Assembly: GCA_045576855.1 (NCBI GenBank)
Contig: JAZNHG010000016.1
Span: 1 to 45,772, forward strand
DNA: 45,772 nucleotides
Origin: Colimorpha sp045576855
GTDB taxonomy: Bacteria; Bacteroidota; Bacteroidia; Bacteroidales; P3
Reading direction: 5' to 3'
Below the pieces are notes generated by a model. It was given only the letters and a program-made list of their open reading frames with translations. It did not search any database and had not been told where the DNA came from. The translations under genes were made by a program, and so were the position numbers. Positions 40,429-45,772 of the stretch are shown in pieces. The stretch's first letter is position 1, and every line of letters begins with the position of its first letter.

Positions 40429-43400
40429 CCTTTGGGGTATTGTTCTATCCCTCGGGCTGTCGCTCAGCGCGGCAGCCCAGACAGCCACGGTGTTGGAGGA
40501 CAACTACCATAACCTTCGGCTGCATATCGCCACTGCAACGCCACGAACAAGCGAGACCATCGTTGACGGCCGCCCCTATTCCGTCCTCGAAATCGACGGC
40601 TATCAGCCATCGCCGGAGGTAGGCATTCCATGCCTGCCCACCTTTGCCGGCCTGATTGAGGTCCCATTCTGCGACGGTTACGATATAGAAATCACCGATG
40701 CCGAATACGATACCTTGACCCAGCTGCCCCATTGGGTGATTCCCACACAGCCCTCGCGCAGCAAATCCGACACCATCCATCACCCACTGGTGCTGGACAC
40801 CAAGCGCTATTCCACCGACGCCTTCATCGGCGGCACCGTGCGAGTAGAGACTGCCGGCATAGCACGCGACCGGCAACTGGCTCATCTTGAGTATTGTCCT
40901 ATACGATACAACCCCGTCGGCAATACGCTGATTGTATGCCGTTCCGCCACCATTACCATCCGCTACCGCAATACAGACATCGCCGGCACCGAGGAGCACT
41001 TCCAGCGTTACCACTCGCCTGCATTCAACAGCGGCGGGGGCTGCATCAACAGTCTCTACCCCAAAAGCGTGTCCCATACAGCGCCACTGCGCTACCTGAT
41101 TGTGGCCCACAGCATGTTCCGCAACCATCTGGACGGCTTCGTAGAGTGGAAACGGCGCAAGGGTTATATCACAGACATAGTCTATACCGACGAGCCCGGG
41201 ATAGGGGCCGACACATCCTCGATAGCGGCCTATGTCCGCAGCCAGTACACTGGAGCCACCTCCGACTCGCCGGCGCCCACCTATCTGCTGCTGGTGGGTG
41301 ATGTAGCCCAGATACAGCCCTTCGCGGGCACCACGTCCAACGAACACATTACCGACCTGTACTACACCACCTGGACCACGGGAGACCACCTGCCCGACTG
41401 CTACTACGGCCGGTTCTCGGCGCAGAACGTCAGCCAGCTCACACCACAGATAGAGAAGACCTTGATGTATGAACAATACACCTTTGCCGACCCGTCGTTC
41501 CTAGACCGGGCGGTGATGGTGGCCGGTGTCGATGGTGGCTCGGCTGACGACTACGGATACACCCATGCCGACCCCGCTATGGATTACGCTATCACCAACT
41601 ATATCAACGGGGCCCACGGATTCAGCGATGTACGTTATTTCAAAAACAATACCTCCATCGTACCCACAGGCGCCACCAATATCCATATCGACGGCAACTC
41701 CTCGTCCATGTCGAGCACGGTGCGCAACTATTACAACCAAGGGGCCGGCCTCATCAACTATTCCGCCCACGGCAGCGCCACCAGTTGGGGCACTCCCAAT
41801 TTCACCACCAGCCACGTCTCCTCGATGACCAACAACCAGAAGTTTGGCATCATGATTGGCAACTGCTGCCTGACAAACAAATTCGAGACCTCCACCTGCT
41901 TCGGCGAGTCGCTGCTGCGCAAAGGCAACTATTGCGGGGCCGTGGGATACATCGGCGGCAGCAACAGCACCTACTGGTACGAGGATTTCTACTGGGCCGT
42001 AGGGGTGCGCAGCGGCATCGGTGCCTCCATGTCGATGGCCTACAATAGCAGCAACCTCGGCATCTACGACCGGCTCTGCCACACCCATAACGAGGCTAAC
42101 ACACAGTGGGCCACCTCGCAAGGGTCGATTATGATGTGGGGCAACATGGCCGTCGAAGCCTCCACATCCTCGAGAAAACACTACTATTGGGAAATCTATC
42201 ATCTGATGGGCGACCCGTCGGTCATGCCTTATCTGACCCAGGCCGACGTCATCAACGTGGCGGCCACGTCCCTCGTTCCGTATTCCACCACCGTATATAA
42301 CATCAACACAGAGCCCTACGCCTACATCGCATTCACCGACACCCTCACCCATACCGTGGTGACAGCCGCCTTTGCCGACGCCAGCGGCCATGTCAGCCTC
42401 ACCCTGCCGTCGTCGCTTCAACCCGGTGGCTACGAAGTGGCAGTCTCCGCACAGCAGCATCGCACCACCTTCTTCCCCGTCAGTATCATGTTTCCGGAGG
42501 GGGCCTTCCCGATAGTGACCGGCGTCGAGCCGCAGGCATCGCTCAACGCCGGCTCGTCGTGCCCGCTACGCCTGTCTGTCGCCAACATAGGTGACACCAC
42601 GGCATACAACCTCGTTCTCACCCTGACGGCCTCCGTCGCCGACGCACTCAGTCTGTCCACCGCCGCCTTCACGCTCGACAGTCTGCCGGCCGGCGACACC
42701 ACGGTGCTCACCACCATCGGCACCATCGGCAGCGCCGTCGAGGATGGCGACGTGGTGATACTTGCCTCCACACTCAGCTGGGACGGCAGCGACCTCACTC
42801 CAGTGCACAACATACCGCTCACCATCAACGCCCCACGCCTTGTGGCCGACCTGAGCAATGTGCCGCGCACCCTCCAGCCCGGCGAAAGCGCCACCTTCAC
42901 GATGACCATCACCAACCGCGGACAAGCGGCCCAACCCGCCAGCCGTATCGCCCTGTATTCGCCCACGTCACTGCTCGCCACCAGCGACCCCTCCTTCCCG
43001 CTCAGCCTGGCTCCCTCGGCCAGCGTCACCCACACCATCACCGTCAGCGCCGACAGCCTGCTGCCCAGCGGCATCAACATTCCGACGGTCCTCCGCATGG
43101 GTCAGCGCACAGCGGCCAGTCTGGCCTTCTATATCGGCACCGAGCCATACGAAACATTCGAGAACAACAGCTACCACACCTCGGGCTGGAGCCAAGGCAC
43201 CTACCCCTGGCAAATCGCCACCGACGCAACCTACACGGGCACCTACAGCCTGCGCTCGTCCTCCTCGCTGAGCCACAGCCAGACTTCGGCCGTTTTCCTC
43301 ACCGTCGACCTGCCCATGCCCGACACCATCAGCTTCTACTATAGCGTCTCCTCCGAGGCCAACTACGACAAGTTCTACTTCCTCATCGACAACAACGAGC

Positions 43401-44245
43401 AGCTGGTCCGCTCGGGCACCGTAGGCTGGACACGCCATGCAGCACTCATACCCGCCGGAACCCACACCCTGCAGTTTGCCTACACCAAGGACCACAGCGT
43501 CAGCAGCGGCAGCGACTGCGCCTGGATTGACGAGGTGCGACTGCCACACTACGGCAGCCCCGTCAGCTTCCGCACCGATGAAATCTGCACTGGCGACACC
43601 TACGTCCTGGGCAGCGACAGCATCGACACGCAGCAGCCCGGCCACGGCAGCCATGTGCTGACCTCCGCCTCGGGCGTCACCCTCGTCGACTACACCGTGC
43701 ACCCCACCACCGACACCACCCTCCAGGTGCAGGCGTGCGACAGCTACACCTACCGTGGCACCGACTACACCCAATCCGACAATCTCTTCTTCACACTGGC
43801 AGACCTCCACGGATGCGACTCCACTATCACCCTGCTGCTCACCATCCACCATTCGGCCAGCGACACCGTGGTCGTAGACACCGCAGCCGCGTCGTACATG
43901 TGGAACGGCACCACCTACCAGCAATCGGGCGTGTACGAGCAGCACCTGACCACCACCGAGGGCTGCGACTCGACCATCACACTGGTGCTGACCCTCGAGG
44001 GAACCACCGGCATCACCGATATTGCCCCCGACGAGCTCACCGTCAGCCCCAACCCCACCAGCGCCATCGTCCGGCTGAGCCGAGCCGTGATGCACGCCGA
44101 AGTCTACGACATCCAAGGACGGCTGCTACTCCGACTGGACGCCACCGACCGGATAGACCTCGCCTCCCTGCCCGCCGGAAGCTACACCCTGCGGCTGACG
44201 ACCGAGGCCGGCACAACAACCCGCCGCGTAAACAAAAGCTATTAA
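40412..44245 (+). CDS. Gingipain-like C25 cysteine protease, T9SS cargo
   Basis: The 1277-residue protein has a signal peptide (MSKRANLWGIVLSLGLSLSAAA), a propeptide-like region (about 25-200) and a C25 catalytic domain (about 220-620) with H453 (NYSAHGSATSWG) and C486 (IGNCCLTNKF). Their spacing of 33 equals that of RgpB H211/C244. Then come CARDB/Ig-like domains (about 650-900), a cleaved-adhesin/MAM-like jelly roll (about 915-1050) and two CDSY..GCDSTITL repeats. A T9SS type A sorting domain (about 1205-1277; VSPNPTSAIVRL) ends the protein. It is likely exported to the cell surface by T9SS as a protease. Peptide specificity cannot be read from sequence. The ATG lies inside the flotillin gene. 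Confidence 0.9.
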   Translation: MSKRANLWGIVLSLGLSLSAAAQTATVLEDNYHNLRLHIATATPRTSETIVDGRPYSVLEIDGYQPSPEVGIPCLPTFAGLIEVPFCDGYDIEITDAEYDTLTQLPHWVIPTQPSRSKSDTIHHPLVLDTKRYSTDAFIGGTVRVETAGIARDRQLAHLEYCPIRYNPVGNTLIVCRSATITIRYRNTDIAGTEEHFQRYHSPAFNSGGGCINSLYPKSVSHTAPLRYLIVAHSMFRNHLDGFVEWKRRKGYITDIVYTDEPGIGADTSSIAAYVRSQYTGATSDSPAPTYLLLVGDVAQIQPFAGTTSNEHITDLYYTTWTTGDHLPDCYYGRFSAQNVSQLTPQIEKTLMYEQYTFADPSFLDRAVMVAGVDGGSADDYGYTHADPAMDYAITNYINGAHGFSDVRYFKNNTSIVPTGATNIHIDGNSSSMSSTVRNYYNQGAGLINYSAHGSATSWGTPNFTTSHVSSMTNNQKFGIMIGNCCLTNKFETSTCFGESLLRKGNYCGAVGYIGGSNSTYWYEDFYWAVGVRSGIGASMSMAYNSSNLGIYDRLCHTHNEANTQWATSQGSIMMWGNMAVEASTSSRKHYYWEIYHLMGDPSVMPYLTQADVINVAATSLVPYSTTVYNINTEPYAYIAFTDTLTHTVVTAAFADASGHVSLTLPSSLQPGGYEVAVSAQQHRTTFFPVSIMFPEGAFPIVTGVEPQASLNAGSSCPLRLSVANIGDTTAYNLVLTLTASVADALSLSTAAFTLDSLPAGDTTVLTTIGTIGSAVEDGDVVILASTLSWDGSDLTPVHNIPLTINAPRLVADLSNVPRTLQPGESATFTMTITNRGQAAQPASRIALYSPTSLLATSDPSFPLSLAPSASVTHTITVSADSLLPSGINIPTVLRMGQRTAASLAFYIGTEPYETFENNSYHTSGWSQGTYPWQIATDATYTGTYSLRSSSSLSHSQTSAVFLTVDLPMPDTISFYYSVSSEANYDKFYFLIDNNEQLVRSGTVGWTRHAALIPAGTHTLQFAYTKDHSVSSGSDCAWIDEVRLPHYGSPVSFRTDEICTGDTYVLGSDSIDTQQPGHGSHVLTSASGVTLVDYTVHPTTDTTLQVQACDSYTYRGTDYTQSDNLFFTLADLHGCDSTITLLLTIHHSASDTVVVDTAAASYMWNGTTYQQSGVYEQHLTTTEGCDSTITLVLTLEGTTGITDIAPDELTVSPNPTSAIVRLSRAVMHAEVYDIQGRLLLRLDATDRIDLASLPAGSYTLRLTTEAGTTTRRVNKSY

Positions 44246-44303
44246 CTACGGTATAAGGGGTAAAAAGTTTAAGGGGGAAGAAATAACTCCCAACTGCCAC
44301 ACG

Positions 44304-44435
44304 CCTGTTGTGAAGCAAAAAACCGCCCTTGTAACGCACTGAAAGACAGGTTCCCAACCTATCATCTCCTTACCAACTCCTTACCAACTCCTTATCAACT
44401 CCTTACCAACACCTACCACGGTAGGAGTTGGTAAG
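44304..44435 (+). repeat. Family-1 11-bp-unit element, copy 3
   Basis: The head CCTGTTGTGAAGCAAAAAA and linker TTGTAACGCACTGA precede CATCTCCTTAC, CAACTCCTTAC, CAACTCCTTAT, CAACTCCTTAC and CAACACCTACC. The terminal inverted repeat (44402-44435) is the best of the three: CTTACCAACACCTACC and GGTAGGAGTTGGTAAG pair with one mismatch. Confidence 0.8.
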
Positions 44436-44665
44436 CTTTTGGTCTGGTTTCCAACAGTCTGTCGTATGCCTATTTCCAGGCCGGTCCTCCCCCTTCGTGG
44501 CACGTCGTGCTTGCATTGCACAATCTGTGTACAATACAAGGAGCAGGTACGTGTGTCTATTAAGTGGTTGTTCAAATTTATTTTACATGGTCTAATCAAC
44601 CATTAATTTATGGATAATTCGTGGCAATTCGTGTTATAAAAACATGTACATTAATCCTGATTGGT

Positions 44666-44800
44666 CTATTGAAAGGAAGCTCCTAACGGAGCATCCGTCT
44701 GTGTAAGCTTGGCCTGTGGGGCTGTCTATTGAAAGGGTGCTCCTAGCGGAGCAGGTCAGTCCACCGCGGGGATTGGCCCGTAGGGCCTGCCTTTCAATAG
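44666..44800. mobile_element. MITE-like element with hairpins
   Basis: CTATTGAAAGG at 44666-44676 and its exact inverse CCTTTCAATAG at 44790-44800 could be terminal inverted repeats. A second direct copy of CTATTGAAAGG lies at 44726. Each direct copy is followed by a small hairpin (GCTCC-TAAC-GGAGC at 44679, GCTCC-TAGC-GGAGC at 44739), and GGCCC-GTA-GGGCC lies at 44775. There is no coding capacity. Confidence 0.5.
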
Positions 44801-44875
44801 CACCCCAGTATTAATAAGGCATGAGCCGTTCTACAGGGGTACCCCAGCTCGTTGTCACCGCCATACACTCTACCT

Positions 44876-44911
44876 AAAAAACACAGGGTGCCCCGCTTGG
44901 GACACCCTGTG
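44876..44911 (-). terminator. Rho-independent terminator of the T9SS repeat protein gene
   Basis: On the minus strand CACAGGGTG..CCC, loop AAGC, GGG..CACCCTGTG is followed by TTTTTT. It lies 23 bases after the stop at 44935. Confidence 0.85.
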
Positions 44912-44934
44912 CATCAGATAGAGTTGCCGAAAGA

Positions 44935-45772
44935 CTAATTCGTCTTGACGACACGTCGCAGCGTCGACCCATATGCATGGCGGATGCGCAGGGTGTAGCT
45001 GCCGGAATCGAAGGCGGAGAGGTCTATACGGTTGGTATTGGCGTAGGTGGCCACCTTGCGGCCCACCACATCGAAGACCTCGATGGAGATAATCTCGTCG
45101 GCCACAATGGTGACATAGTCGCGCGTGGGGTTCGGATAGATGTAGACATTGACTGCAGCCACATCGTCCACGCCCACCGACGTGATGGTCAGCACCAGCG
45201 TCACCGTGCTGTCGCAGCCCTCGACGGTGGTGGTAGAGTAGCTGTAGGTGCCACTCTCCGTGAGGGTGTCGCCGTTCCACACATAGCTGTTCTGTGCAGA
45301 GTCTACGATGGTGACCTCGGCGCTGTAGTTCACCGTCAGGTGCAGCGTCACCGTGCTGTCGCAGCCGGCGGCGTTGGTGGTCACATAGGTGGCAGCATCG
45401 GTGCTGTTCGTATAGACCGTACCATTCCACTCGTAGCTGTCGCAAGCAGTGACCACGGTATCGACCGTGGTGCTGTGGTTCACCGTCAGGTGCAGCGTCA
45501 CCGTGCTGTCGCAACCAGCGGCGTTGGTGGTCACATAGGTGGCAGCATCAGTGCTACTGGTATAGATTGTACCGTGCCAAGTGTAGCTATCGCAAGCGGT
45601 AGCTGTAGTGTCGCCCGTGGTGCTGTGGTTTACCGTCAGGTGCAGCGTAGTGGTGCTGTCGCAGCCAGCGGCGTTGGTGGTCACATAGGTGGCCGTGTCG
45701 GTACTACTGGTATAGATGGTACCGTGCCACTGGTAGCTGTCGCAGGCGGTCTGCGTCTCTATCGCGGCATTG
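44935..45772 (-). CDS. Partial T9SS-secreted repeat protein (C-terminal part)
   Basis: The frame is open to the window edge without a start, so the gene continues to the right; a GTG at 45684 is internal. The visible 278 residues consist of tandem units of about 50 residues (CDSYxWHGTIYTSSTDAATY, then VTTNAAGCDSTVTLHLTVN and STTVDTVVTA) and a T9SS type A sorting domain with the ending YIYPNPTRDYVTIVADE..GRKVATY. It is probably a surface adhesin-like protein. The same CDSY/GCDST unit occurs twice in the C25 protease. The 150-bp DNA repeats are nearly identical, implying recent duplication or homogenisation. Length and N-terminal domains are unknown. Confidence 0.88.
   Translation of the reverse strand, partial: NAAIETQTACDSYQWHGTIYTSSTDTATYVTTNAAGCDSTTTLHLTVNHSTTGDTTATACDSYTWHGTIYTSSTDAATYVTTNAAGCDSTVTLHLTVNHSTTVDTVVTACDSYEWNGTVYTNSTDAATYVTTNAAGCDSTVTLHLTVNYSAEVTIVDSAQNSYVWNGDTLTESGTYSYSTTTVEGCDSTVTLVLTITSVGVDDVAAVNVYIYPNPTRDYVTIVADEIISIEVFDVVGRKVATYANTNRIDLSAFDSGSYTLRIRHAYGSTLRRVVKTN

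Larger units (their letters stand above)
44246..44934. other. Convergent intergenic region with two element types
   Basis: It contains a family-1 11-bp-unit element (44304-44435), an AT-rich stretch without recognised structure (about 44440-44660), a MITE-like element (44666-44800) and a terminator (44876-44911). No gene is supported. Confidence 0.65.

Noticed and set aside
37897..40503. 868-codon minus-strand frame opposite kamC and flotillin
   Set aside because: Antisense shadow of genes with strong family motifs; no signature in the frame itself.
44935..45684. Complete 249-codon gene starting at 45684
   Set aside because: The apparent start is an internal GTG (Val in the repeat TYVTTN); the frame continues with the same repeat to the window edge.

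Overview
The window comes from a Bacteroidetes (Bacteroidales-type) chromosome. The evidence is promoters of the TTTG-N17..20-TAnnTTTG type, Type IX secretion (T9SS) sorting tails, a gingipain-family (C25) protease, a radical SAM/lipoprotein pair typical of Bacteroidetes, and a DAHP synthase-chorismate mutase fusion. Coding DNA is GC-rich except for one clearly AT-richer gene (5592-9146). I cannot name the genus.

Layout. 581-4998 (minus): pdxJ, a cation diffusion facilitator and a GH20-type glycosidase. 5592-9146 (minus): a 1184-residue TPR/GreAB-C/PIN-like protein that looks like a horizontally acquired conflict gene behind metK. 9218-13068 (minus): metK, then a separate operon of lipoprotein, 57-residue mini-lipoprotein, radical SAM/SPASM enzyme and MarC. 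13778-21321: aroG-pheA fusion (+), ABC exporter (-), BNR/papain-like protein (+), GufA-type ZIP transporter and His-rich COG0523 GTPase (+). 21384-25324: kinase-dCMP deaminase fusion (-), cardiolipin synthase (+), CDP-alcohol phosphatidyltransferase (+), purE (-). 25794-26690 (+): lamin-tail surface protein. 35507-26694 (minus): a seven-gene exopolysaccharide operon (wza, wzc, rmlA, rmlC, rmlD, UDP-sugar dehydrogenase, capD-type dehydratase). 36522-44245 (+): KamB/KamC-like pair, flotillin, C25 protease. 44935-end (-): a partial T9SS repeat protein.

The most unusual feature is the repeat content. The intergenic regions, and at least four genes, hold (a) arrays with an exact 7-bp period built from many different heptamer words that often vary only by a transition at one position; (b) 80-130 bp elements made of a conserved head, four to five 11-bp units and a terminal inverted repeat, in two families (three copies each) plus a possible relative; and (c) 20-odd-bp palindromes in a fixed order with the heptamers. 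Palindromes or heptamers also sit in frame inside an ABC exporter, metK, the radical SAM gene and the GH20 gene.

Functional candidates worth most attention are the mini-lipoprotein translationally coupled to the radical SAM enzyme, the TPR-GreAB-C-PIN protein, and the 11-bp-unit elements. No tRNA, rRNA, CRISPR array, transposase or integrase was found in the window.
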